Source of the DNA: Hippasteria phrygiana
Taxonomy: Eukaryota > Echinodermata > Asteroidea > Valvatida > Goniasteridae
Length of the DNA: 64,000 bases
Assembly (NCBI GenBank): GCA_037893225.1
Contig: JAZGUH010000058.1
Location: forward strand, 620,001 to 684,000
Reading direction: 5' to 3'
Part shown: in pieces, positions 1 to 9,406 of the stretch
How the letters are laid out: each line of letters begins with the position of its first letter
Position numbering within the stretch: the first letter of the stretch is position 1
The notes under the pieces: generated by a model
What the model was told of the DNA's origin: nothing
Seen by the model: the letters and a program-made list of their open reading frames with translations, nothing else
Database searches by the model: none
Position numbers and translations under genes: made by a program

Positions 1-130
1 TTCGCAGGAAATTTGCCTAGCATGACAAATCTTCCTCGGTAAACAAAACTGTATTACAACCACATTTTTATATGATGTATATTGCTTGTGCGTAATATTC
101 AGTTTTTTGCTTAGCATGGGGAAATGTGCA
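1..130. repeat. Fragment of palindromic 'GGCCAATTTCATAGAGCTGCTTAGCA' MITE family
   Basis: The window opens inside a diverged copy of a repeat seen more completely at 31310-31495 and 56104-56644. Shared blocks are the stretch around TTTGCCTAGCATGACAAAT, a GATGTATATTGCTTGTG core and TTTGCTTAGCATG. The left end lies outside the window. Confidence 0.5.
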
Positions 131-174
131 CATTTGAATCTCATTTCAGTGAAGTCTTGCGTATAATGAGTGTA

Positions 175-983
175 TACAGTGCGAGTAAAAAAAAACTATA
201 CACTTTTAAAATTGGCCATAATTATTCTGTAGCAATATAGATAAGATATTTTCATATGAACTTTTAGAGTAACTCTTCCTGCTTCTTTTGGTGACATTTT
301 TACTGGATTAGTTTTCATGCATGGCTGCACAGGTGACAATTAAGGGGGTCGGGTGAAATCCGAGTTGCGCCAACTGGTCAGAGCTGGATAAGAAAGAGAC
401 AATTTCAAAGAACACAACCATTGTCTAACAAAGAGACAAAAACGAACTTCATTAGCTTTTAAACTTCGTGTTTATTTAAAACGTTTAAATTAAATTTAAA
501 AGGCAATTATATTCCACGGCGTCTTAGTCCTCAACATGGCCACCATCTCGTTCAATGCACAGCTGGGCTAGGCGCATCATTCCTGCAACAGCACGGCGAA
601 TCATCTCCCTGTCTTGTCTGAGAATGTCAATTTCACGAGTTATCCTTTCCTGGAGGTCATCCAGATTTGCTGGAGGAGTGGTGAAAACCCGAGCTTTCAG
701 ATATCCCCATAAAAAGTAGTCAAGAGGGGTCAGATCAGGAGATCTTGGGGGCCACTCCACCGGTTGATTCAAGGCAATGACCAGTTGGCGCAACTCGGAT
801 TTCACCCGACCCCCTTAATTGTCTCCTGTGCAGTCATGCATGAAAACTAATCCAGTAAAAATTCAACCAAAAGAAGCAGGAAGAGTTACTCTAAAAGTAC
901 ATATGAAAATATCTTATCTATATTGCTACAGAATAAAATTATGGCCAATTTTAAAAGTGTATATTTTTTTTACTCACACTGTA
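175..983 (-). mobile_element. Mariner/Tc1-type element remnant with 206-bp terminal inverted repeats
   Basis: Positions 175-380 and 778-983 are near-perfect inverted copies of each other (206 bp each). They begin TACAGTGYGAG and are flanked by TA on both sides (173-174 and 984-985), the target duplication typical of Tc1/mariner elements. The interior is only about 400 bp and encodes the C-terminal end of a transposase on the minus strand. A second, 5'-truncated copy lies at 43098-43347. The long arms and short interior suggest an internally deleted derivative that can fold into a hairpin. Confidence 0.85.
524..786 (-). pseudogene. Mariner-like DDE transposase, C-terminal fragment
   Basis: The minus-strand reading frame contains WPPRSPDLTPLDYFLWGYLK, the block around the third catalytic Asp of Tc1/mariner-type transposases, in the subgroup that usually carries a DUF4817-type N-terminus. 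Only about 90 residues remain. The helix-turn-helix domain and the first two catalytic Asp residues are missing, and the upstream edge is the inverted repeat itself. The fragment ends in a natural stop. It cannot encode an active enzyme. Confidence 0.8.
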
Positions 984-1826
984 TAGGCCTACAGTACCAA
1001 CAAGAAACTCATGTTGGGGCTCATTTTTGGCTTTCTACTACAGTGGCATAAATCCATGGTGGTGGTGGGGGGTCCCGAAAATCACCGCAGATAAACCCCT
1101 ATTCCCCTCCCAGGATTTACAGCCGTGCTCTACTAAGCATCTCTGAAAATAGCTGCAATAAACCCCGAACAGAATTTTGCATTAATGTTAATGAATTAAG
1201 ACACTAATTCCATGATTTGTGAATACAAACAATTCCCTTTTCATTTATTTCATATATATAATGAATGTTAGGCAATGTACAACCAACAAGGCCGAACAAC
1301 AAGACACTGGGATATTTGTTTCGTCCTAACCCTGTGATGAAACGCTGGGTGTGATTTTCTGTTCAAAATGGACGGGAGGAAAATGCATGTGATTTTAAAA
1401 ATCGGGCTCTAAAACTACATCCGGACTTCTGAATCGCAACGAGGTTTAAGCTGTTAATCCCAGAAGTCACAGTTGTACCGGTACTTTGTTAAGGAGGGAC
1501 GGTAGTTAACAGGCTTCAGATGTAATATTGAATAGAGCAGGATGTGATTTTGGACGCCCAATGTCCAAATCACATCGTCATAATCTCCCTGTACATTTTC
1601 GATGGAAAATTACATCCAAGGGGTTCACGGTATGATCACATAGGATTAATTAAGGAAGATATTGGACAGGAATTTTGCATGAATCGGCATACAAGTGATC
1701 AGTTATTCGGTATTATCACACACATTCTTATACTTAAATCGCAATACCTTTAGTAAAGTTAAAGAACACCCCGCGTTTGGGAAGAGAAAATCATACATTT
1801 ATTTCCCCAATCCCCAACCTCTCCCA
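984..1826. other. Gene-free intergenic DNA
   Basis: No coding region recognised. The DNA is AT-rich with a G-rich patch near 1060 (GGTGGTGGTGGGGGG). Short imperfect repeats of a 'GTGATTTT..ACATCC' type occur around 1330-1640. Confidence 0.5.
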
Positions 1827-2197
1827 CACTGTGGTGTTAGAGTTTCCATTATTTGGCTGTTGAAGTCGGTGTTAAAATAACACCAGCAAGATTTACACCG
1901 GATGGATGATTTCCATTCAGAAAGGGTTTTAGAGCCTGTACAACGTATATGAAACACCAAAATTTGTGGGTTTTTTCATTCCAAATTAATACCATTACCG
2001 GAAATATAAAAACAAATATGACGCTATTTTCGGTGTTCATTTTGTCCTACAATTAAACAACAGGGAAGACTCAATTGATACCAGAGGGTTCTCAAAACAA
2101 TGTTTGATTTGGTGTAAATCGTCATTCCGGAAATGGTGTTAAAATTAACACCTATGAAGGGTTACATTTTACACTGTGTAATTCTAACACCACAGTG
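1827..2197. mobile_element. MITE with CACTGTGGTGTTAGA inverted ends
   Basis: The left end CACTGTGGTGTTAGAGTT (1827) is the inverse of the right end AATTCTAACACCACAGTG (to 2197). The 371-bp interior has no coding potential and several 'GGTGTTAAAATAACACC' type internal palindromes. A short related palindrome lies near 11818-11850. Confidence 0.6.
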
Positions 2198-3937
2198 CAG
2201 TGCAATGAACCCACAACTCCCCCACTTTACCGTTTAACTTCATTGCGTATTAATGTTACACTGAAATCAAATCCCGAAGCTGAACATCTCCCGCATTTTC
2301 TTTCGCAACTGAACAAGTCTCTCCCTCCACACTAAAACTCAAATACTGAATATTTCCTGCTGATATTATTGCTATCATCCAGATATCAGTGGAAACAAAA
2401 TGGTAACTTTGCATGGAACACAGGTGATATTTTTAAATTACAATTATAAACTTTAAATATTAAAATACAAAAACAAAATCGTACCAGCATTTTCTTTAAA
2501 ATTTTGTTTTTTCATTCGGAAATCTAATTGGCTTTTGACACACATTATGAGGAGCTGTATCTTTGATACTGACGGAGTGAAATGCTTTTTCGGAGGTTCT
2601 CGACACAACTATTCAAGTATACACAGGTCGTACATACATTACGCAGTGCAACTGCGGTTCAACATTACAAAGCTATGTATACAGCCTCGAGGATATTCTT
2701 ATTGCGACAAACTTTACAATACAGATATTTATAAGGCATATTTTGTTATCTTTTCACACATTATCAAAGTCCACTTTGACTTGAGACGCTTTCACACAAA
2801 ACCAACGAGGTGGAGAATCGTGTATTGCTAAGATTACGGAAATTGTTAATTTCTGCCCCGAGTGGAAAACATGTTTGCCCATATAAAACACAGTGCAGTG
2901 AACTGCCTGCGCAGTATATATTGTTAATTATTTTTATGTACATTGTAATGCAGAACCCGCTGCTAAAGGATGGAATCTAACCGTCCACCAACCATCGGCA
3001 AGCGGAGTAGTCGAATAGTCGAGATGCCTGCACTAGCTACCATTACGTAGTTGGTTCGATTCCTCTTTTGGTTGTCAGTTTAAGCCACTGTTTGAAATAA
3101 CTAACACAACACTGAGTGACCATCCACCACCAAAGGGACATAAAGTCACAAATTTGTTTGCATTGGAAAAGAGCGTATTATCAGCTTTAAACAAAGGGAA
3201 ATGATTGCCTTCTCGGCGTCTTGAATATCCTGTAAAAGAAAAACCAAGGATTTTTATGCCCCCAAACGGTGTAGAATGGGCCGGGGAAAAACTGTTCCCG
3301 TCTTGTCCTTCCGTGTGGGTGTGTGTGGGTGTGTGAGTTTGTTTTTGCATTCAATAGGGGACCTTTAACCAAAGAGGACAATAGGGTCCCCGATTGAGAA
3401 AGGTCCCCGTTTGAAAATCGTATACAAAACCAATGGGAGGCCTTCCAAAAAATTGAAGTACAAACAAAAGAGGGACAGTTTCACCCGTTTACACACTTGT
3501 GTGGGTGTGTCGGGAAAAATCTTGTCAGCGCGATAACTTGTTCAATATAAAACGTATGAACTTTAAATTTGGATGTGGATTGCTCTTAGTCTTAATTAAG
3601 AAGGCACGCACAAACGAAACTGTATGCCAACGATGCAAAGAACATGCGTTGGGAAAGTGTAAATTTACACGCCATTAACTGTAAAACTAATGGAAATATT
3701 ATCCCACTTCTTGTAACTATAAACCCATTCAGTGGTGTGCTTTTACCAATGTGTGGCATAGTTCTCTCTTCTCTCAATTGATGTTGAACTTTTTATGAAG
3801 TTGACAATAGTGCAAAATTGCTTTTACATAGTTGCAGGCTAGGAAAGTTTTCTCATTTATTTATGTGTATATTTTTTTAATAACAATCGCAAGATAACCA
3901 CTTCATTGCAATGAGTCTGCTTTACCATCTTTACCGA
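2198..3937. other. Gene-free intergenic DNA with GT-rich microsatellite
   Basis: No recognisable gene. A GTGTGGGTGTGTGTGGGTGTG stretch lies at about 3316-3338. Short open frames here look random in composition. Confidence 0.5.
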
Positions 3938-3943
3938 TTTATT
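3938..3943 (-). terminator. Candidate polyadenylation signal AATAAA of the MYND gene
   Basis: A minus-strand AATAAA lies 61 bases beyond the stop codon of the MYND zinc-finger gene, in AT-rich DNA. The spacing is plausible for a short 3' UTR. Confidence 0.45.
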
Positions 3944-4003
3944 AGTGGTTTAGCTTTCCAACTACATTGTATAGTTCCCCGGTGAGATTGGGTTTCATCG
4001 ACG

Positions 4004-5284
4004 TTAACTCTGTTCCTCTTCCACGACGAAGCTATGATCTCTGGATAAAACGGGGAAGCACTCTACTTTATGGCCTCTGTTCCAGTGGAATCTCTGGCAG
4101 TCCTCACTGCAGTATCGACTCAGTCTACACCTCGAGCACAGGCGAAACTTCTGGCCGGTCTTGGGCTCCTCTGACCGGCCGCAGCCCGGGGAGGAACACC
4201 AGCGGATCATCTTGAGGTGCGGGGTACGGAAGACGGCAGCTCGCTTGCCCGCAGTCCCCGGGTTGAAGGCCCACTCCATGTATGCACCGTCACCCTGCCG
4301 TAGGTTCCCTCCCAGCTTTGCGATCAGACCCGCTACTAGGAACCCCGACTTGGAGATCAGGTCTCGGCGGACCATGTAATGCCAGAGGCGGCTGGCTTCT
4401 TTCATGACTTGGTACTCTCTGAGAAGGGTCCGGGAGGTGTTGCCGCCGCTCTCACCAATAAGGGACAGGATCCGTAGGCAGGTTTCCCCGATGATGATGT
4501 TCCTAGTGCGACTCAGGAGGCTGACCACCGTCCGGATGAAACCGCACTGGCAGCAGACGACCATGACTTCTCGGTCCCAGGACGCGTACAGGCAGTTATA
4601 GGAGATGGCAAGAGCCGACACAACCACGCTGCTCATACTGTAAGATGACATGACCAAGTCCTCGGACGCGGACGATACCGACTCGCGACTGATCTTGCGT
4701 TGCCTCTCCTGTTCATGACGACTATTGGCTTTGTTCTCCCGAAGATTTTCAGATGTTCGGAGACATGATAAGATGAGTCTGTTCATCATCGGAATAAGGT
4801 CCACTCCTGCTTCAGCGATTCTCTGCAAGGATGGAGTGTAAAGACACGACATCCAGAGAATTCTTAGAACGCTCTGCATCTTAAGATCCAAACAGACATC
4901 CGGGTTACCAACATCAGTGCACAGATATCCTAGACAGTGTTCTAAGAGAGTTTCTCCAAGTCGCTGCACGATCCGACAGTAGACGTATTTATCCACGGAA
5001 CTCAGATCATCCAATCCGTCCAGGAGTTGATCCAGCGTAGCCTGATCCTCCGCTCCGGGCCGCCGGAGGTGGCGGCCAAAGTTTCGGACGTGTCCCTCCA
5101 AGTCACCATGGCGGAGTGCTGCTACCACTTTGCTGGTGGGTGGTTGGCGTGTAGCAGGCATACTACTAGTGCTCTGGTACGCACTCTGGCTGCTGGTAGC
5201 TGGGCTAGAACTTCCCCCATCCTGCATCTCCCCATCAGCGTCTGATGAGCGAGGTATGCCCGTGTACTTCGCTCTCTTCTTCAT
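4004..5284 (-). CDS. MYND-type zinc finger protein, single exon, 426 aa
   Basis: The protein ends in a complete MYND zinc finger (about residues 363-409). Its ligands are C363, C368, C383, C386, C392, C396, H405 and C409, the full C6HC set. A 17-residue acidic tail follows. Residues 1-70 are Ser/Gln-rich and probably disordered. Residues 70-350 are helical with hydrophobic repeats such as RTVVSLLSRTRNIIIGE that resemble armadillo-like helices. The start is the first ATG (MKKRAKYTG) after an in-frame stop; codons further upstream lack ATG. The frame is uninterrupted and GC-richer than its surroundings, so it is very probably a real intronless gene. MYND domains bind proline-rich partner peptides. 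I do not recognise the ortholog. ZMYND10 has similar length and layout, but I see no convincing match outside the finger. It could be an old retrocopy. Confidence 0.88.
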   Translation of the reverse strand: MKKRAKYTGIPRSSDADGEMQDGGSSSPATSSQSAYQSTSSMPATRQPPTSKVVAALRHGDLEGHVRNFGRHLRRPGAEDQATLDQLLDGLDDLSSVDKYVYCRIVQRLGETLLEHCLGYLCTDVGNPDVCLDLKMQSVLRILWMSCLYTPSLQRIAEAGVDLIPMMNRLILSCLRTSENLRENKANSRHEQERQRKISRESVSSASEDLVMSSYSMSSVVVSALAISYNCLYASWDREVMVVCCQCGFIRTVVSLLSRTRNIIIGETCLRILSLIGESGGNTSRTLLREYQVMKEASRLWHYMVRRDLISKSGFLVAGLIAKLGGNLRQGDGAYMEWAFNPGTAGKRAAVFRTPHLKMIRWCSSPGCGRSEEPKTGQKFRLCSRCRLSRYCSEDCQRFHWNRGHKVECFPVLSRDHSFVVEEEQS

Positions 5285-5560
5285 CTTATCAACTCGCTTC
5301 GCCTCGACGCCTCCGGTGCATCGCAATGACGAGGCGAGATGACTGTGGCGTTCTCCGCCGGCCGCGCCTCGATATTACCCCGTTAGCATTTCCAGAGGCA
5401 CCGCTAGGTCTCTCATAATGCATATTTTAACAGTTTAACTGCGGCAACTTGATACCAAGTCCTTCCTGAGTCATGGAGGCGGCGTTTACAGTATCGAATT
5501 AATCAGATACCCGTTGCCTTCGCGCGGAATACGCGCTCACAGCACTGGCACGAAACTCTG
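5285..5560 (-). promoter_or_regulatory. Probable promoter/5' UTR region of the MYND gene
   Basis: The DNA just upstream of the MYND start codon is GC- and CpG-richer than the AT-rich surroundings (CCGCCGGCCGCGCC near 5355-5368; CGCGCGGAATACGCGCTC near 5520). That is consistent with a TATA-less promoter. No TATA box or defined start site is visible. Confidence 0.35.
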
Positions 5561-5754
5561 GAGACGGAACAAAATGTCGGTTCCCTCGGTCCTGTGACTT
5601 ATAACGCAGTGATAAACGAAACTTGTATGTTGCAGCGGTTCACTTTTGGTATAATAGCACTCACAAAAGAAAACTTTGCCTTTTATATCCTGTTCTATTG
5701 TAATTTCAATGCCTTTTCACGCTTGAGGAGATCTTTGGCTGAGCTGTGTGCTTG

Positions 5755-5865
5755 TTATAATCCTGTTTTGCTGGTTGCAACAGCAACCATGGGACCCATC
5801 TCGACAGGGGATTCGCTGACTGCGGTAGAAACGTCCACGTTGTGCAACCTTTCGTAGACGTAAAC
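5755..5865 (-). CDS. Candidate terminal coding exon of an unidentified gene
   Basis: On the minus strand a good acceptor (TGTCCCTTTCTATCGTTGCAG) precedes a 36-codon open frame in phase 0 that ends in TAA. The peptide begins VYVYERLHNVDVSTAVSESP and has a balanced, protein-like composition. I do not recognise the family. No upstream exon with matching phase was found between 5866 and 7400, so this may be a chance open frame, or the last exon of a gene with a long intron. The MYND gene lies downstream on the same strand. Confidence 0.3.
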   Translation of the reverse strand, partial: VYVYERLHNVDVSTAVSESPVEMGPMVAVATSKTGL

Positions 5866-6471
5866 CTGCAACGATAGAAAGGGACAATAACACTAATTGA
5901 ATGTTGATTAAGTTATAGCAGCAATTCAGATTGATTTTATGACAAATTGCGATAGTGAGCCTATTTGAGATTGGCAGACGTTCGACTGTTGAAATCAACT
6001 TAGTACTATTGAGTTTAGTAAATAGTGGAGTCGTGAACGTTGCAAGATTTAGTCGGTTTGGTTCCCAACTTGACTAAAGAACGAGTCACCTTTGAGATCT
6101 TGGGTCACAGCCAGTACGAGGTCTAGTTCGTATGAACCTATATGCCAGTACGTGCAATCTCAAAGACTTTACTTGCAGGCGGCATCGAAGACGCGAGTTG
6201 TTGAGATGGGGAACCACTTTGCCTGGGAGCCGACATCGCGCGGATTCGGATCATCTTGCAGATTTTGAAGTCATTTTTACCATAACGTGTGTAGGTCTTC
6301 ACGAAGAGCGCTCTTCCTATTACTTGTATCATTATTGCACGAATAAGCCATACAAGTTGTGTTTAAATACGGAGAATATCATTTAAAGTGTAAAGACAAT
6401 ATTCACTTTTCCGTGTTGACAGTCATTGAGGAAAACACTGACAAACTGGCCAGTTGTTCTATTTTTAAAAA

Positions 6472-6724
6472 ATCTTTCTGGTATAATGAAACTGAGGATT
6501 TTCTCAAAATCGCATATTGCACTGTAGCTCGAAAGCCTGAAGAAACCTCTAGAAATGTTCAGTTTTTAGAAGTGGGAGGAAATGCCCATAATGAAATTCT
6601 GACAAAACCCACGGAATCAGGCAGGGACTGAAAACCCAATTCTCATGTCGGCCCTGGTGGGGTTCGAACCGGGGTCACATCGATGGAAGGCGAGGAAAGT
6701 ACCACTAGGCCAACATGACTCAAC
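6472..6724 (-). mobile_element. tRNA-derived SINE, family A, near full length
   Basis: Read on the minus strand, the head has a canonical polymerase III A box (TGGCCTAGTGG) and B box (GGTTCGAACCC). It is followed by a shared body containing CAGTCCCTGCCTGATTCCGT and a 3' part around CTTTCGAGCTACAGTGCAAT. Other copies lie at 11069-11341, 16086-16220 and 55432-55600. The promoter boxes identify it as tRNA-derived rather than a functional tRNA gene, since the stems do not close. Confidence 0.8.
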
Positions 6725-7413
6725 ATTTTGACGATCGTAAATTTCTACATTCACGGAATTCTGATAAATGGCATCTGTAAATTGTATTCAGTGTCTTCTT
6801 CTGTGCGTGACTTGTCTTAAAGAAGTGGGATTTTAAAGGTAGACCCTATGCAGACTTGACAGAGCCGACAACATACATGTAGTTGTAGGCAGGGTTCATA
6901 ATACTTGAAGCAGCACATGAAACAACACACCTGTAAAAGTTTGAACTCAAACTGTCACCCGAGTCACATGAAAATAGTGGAAAAAAACATTCCATGAAAT
7001 ATATATATATATGTCATTATTTCGGAAAAAACAACGGCATTTAGAGACCAATGTCCACAGTTTGGATTTTCCACACGCGCAGGACGTGCGACAGGAAATG
7101 TCAATGCTTTCAAAATTAAATCATAATTTCTTTTTAATTCAATTTTTCATCATAGCCACCTAGTTTGTTCCATGCTAACCCTTAATGGCACTGCTCATGG
7201 AATTAAGTACATGTACTCAATATAATTATTGATTTCAGCCTTTCATTTTCACGCTCTTTAACAACAAAGAAAAGGTTTGGTTTACACAATTTCATTACAT
7301 TCCATTTTCACGCTTACTTTCTTTCGATGTAAAAGCCGTATAGGCCCCTACATGATTCAAGATAAAGCCAATGCAAGTTGGTGAAACGTTTCTCGTCAAC
7401 CAATCTCAGAAAA

Positions 7414-7664
7414 TTAAACCCTAACCTACCTGAATCCATCAAAATCCATACCCCTGTTTTGGAGGATTTTGGCAGATTCAGGATACCTCCATATTGAAAA
7501 CTGGGGGATTTTGATAGATTGAGGATTGTAAGCCTAGCGGTACTGCATAGTTTTGACGGATTCAGGATACCTCCATATTGAGCAGTCACCAAAACCAACT
7601 TTTAGGTGGATTTGGGCGGATGCAGGATACTTTCTAGTAAAGTTACCCAAGGGGTTAGGGTCAA
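7414..7664. mobile_element. TTAA element, family F2 (telomere-like ends), diverged
   Basis: The left end TTAAACCCTAACC and right end GGGGTTAGGGTCAA enclose several imperfect units of the 'GGATTTTGGCAGATTCAGGAT' kind. These are the same motif class as in the F2 copies at 29477-29845 and 32662-33261. The right flanking TTAA has decayed to TCAA. Confidence 0.6.
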
Positions 7665-7894
7665 TGAGAGGATTTTTTTTTCAATATTTAATTACTGTTG
7701 TCAAAAATGTTTTGATTTTTAAGGTTTGAAAGTGACCGCACGCACTGTACAGAATAGTCCAATTCCATCGGCTGAATGAAGACAAAATAAACGAAATTAT
7801 TCTATTTTTTCTGAAAAGCGTTGGACGTTTCTGTTTATGGACCAGCATTATACCCACATGTGGTTTAGCATTACTTATCACAACTGTGCTCAGC

Positions 7895-7950
7895 AGCCCA
7901 AGAGGGGGGTTGCAACCCCCACAACCCCCACCCCTAGATCCGCCCCTATA
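7895..7950 (-). mobile_element. hAT-like terminal fragment with C-rich tract
   Basis: The stretch CCCCTAGATCCGCCCCTA is the inverse of the CAGGGGCGGATC-type end seen at 14811 and 25813. It sits beside GGGGGGTTGC and CCCCCAC runs. No partner end is visible. Confidence 0.4.
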
Positions 7951-8160
7951 AGTCCCAATTATAAAACAGTGAAAACTGTTCTGTTTTAACGGTGGTTCTG
8001 TGTACATCAAGGTGTGCTTATTTTGATTACTGATATCGAAATAAACTTCCGGTACTACATTTCTGAAGGTTTTCAGATACAATTTTCTTGAAGATGTCGG
8101 AATTTATATTTCAAATGGAAATCATTCTCAGGAGGATTGATACTGGTATCATCTTTAGAA

Positions 8161-8515
8161 ACAGAGTCCCGCTCCTGTCAGTTTTCTTTGTTCACTTTGT
8201 AAAATTCAACAATTTACCTAGTCAGTTTCCCTTGTGGATTGTTCAACGAATTATAAGTTAAAAAGTCGTATCCTCATTGAGTGATCCCCACAATGTCGCT
8301 TCCCAGGTTGTATCGTAAAATTGGGTGTGATCACTGGCTATACGGCATCATTGGTTTATGACCTCTTACTACCGCCCACCCGAATAAAATACTGACACTT
8401 GGGAGACCGCCAACATAGCTCAGTTGGTAGAGCGCGGGTGCGGTATTCAGGAGGTCGCATGCAGGTTCGAGTCCCGCTCATGCCACTTTTCTTGGTTCAC
8501 TTTGAAAAAATCTTT
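8161..8515 (+). mobile_element. tRNA-derived SINE, family B, tandem unit plus preceding unit tail
   Basis: The A-box-like TAGCTCAGTTGGTAGAG and B box GGTTCGAGTCCC lie at about 8415-8480. The 170 bp before it (a unit tail from 8161, then AATTATAAGTTAAAAAGTCG and CCCACAATGTCGCTTCCCAG) matches the 30633-30967 copy in the same order. The region begins with the tail of another tRNA-like unit (GAGTCCCGCTCCTGTCAG), so two units are joined head to tail. Confidence 0.75.
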
Positions 8516-8860
8516 AGAAACAGCAAGCTTTCAGATTGAAACTACATGTAGGGGGCCTAATCATTTTTTATCATTACCAAAGCTGTGTCGAAAGGGGGAC
8601 ACCATGATGTTGTACAAAAACCTTTCGCTAAATTTTTTATCTGTTGAATCTTACTTTGGTTCAAGCCCTTCTTGTTGTTTGCTCAAGAAGTTTGATTTTG
8701 TCAGCCAACTTGGTTCTTGGATGGTTTTCTGTGCGTCATAGGAAATACTTTCATCCACCCATCGCCATACATTAACCGCCCTTTAATGTTTTTCTCTGGA
8801 ACTTCACACTTCAGGACGGTGGAATGTAACGTCTGCTGTTCATATCAGTGGAATGGCAGC

Positions 8861-8920
8861 TGACGTCACCGATACGATGACGTTTTTGACGTAGTTCGCC
8901 GACCTGGCACCATGACGTCA
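8861..8920. promoter_or_regulatory. Cluster of CRE/ATF-type TGACG sites
   Basis: Two full palindromic TGACGTCA sites (8861-8868 and 8913-8920) and two half sites (TGACG at 8878 and 8887) fall within 60 bp, in otherwise ordinary AT-rich DNA. TGACGTCA is the consensus for CREB/ATF bZIP factors. No adjacent gene is recognised, so enhancer function is inference. Confidence 0.4.
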
Positions 8921-9182
8921 CCGCAGAGGTCAAGATCATCGTCTGTGTACATACGCCGGCCTGGCCTGGCTGGGCTAGGCTGCATATGTGGGGAAATCGT
9001 CTTTATCGATCAGGGGAAATTGAAACTCGACATGAATAATAGACAAGGCATTTGCATTGATGAGACGTCTGTGCGGTTTTAATTAGATCACGATGGTCAA
9101 CCCATATTTCAAGGTACAGAGGCCATGATGCATCATTACTCACTCACTATGACATTGTGAAATGATAAGGTGAAAGTCTGCT

Positions 9183-9406
9183 TTAACCCCTTGGGCACGG
9201 TATTTTACGGGAGACGTCGGGGAGTTGCAGCGGTTCTGGCAGCCAAATCGAACCGCTACAATGTGTTTGTGCAGTCAAGCATGACATAAACAATAATCCA
9301 ACAATGGATTGAAACTGCACAAACGGCGGCCAATGGCGTCATCCGGCCTGGTGGCACTTTTATTTGTTGACGCCATATGGCATCATCCGTACGCAAGGGG
9401 TTTTAA
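9183..9406. mobile_element. TTAA element, family F5 (CCCCTTG ends), copy a
   Basis: The element is flanked by TTAA at 9183 and 9403. Its ends read CCCCTTGGGCACGG and CCGTACGCAAGGGG. The interior shares blocks such as AACAATAATCCAACAATGGA and GCCTGGTGGCAC with the copies at 49478, 54185 and 56126. It has no coding capacity. Confidence 0.8.

Noticed and set aside
8405..8485. Possible functional tRNA gene
   Set aside because: The A and B boxes are present, but the acceptor and anticodon stems do not pair, and the sequence continues into a repeated SINE body.
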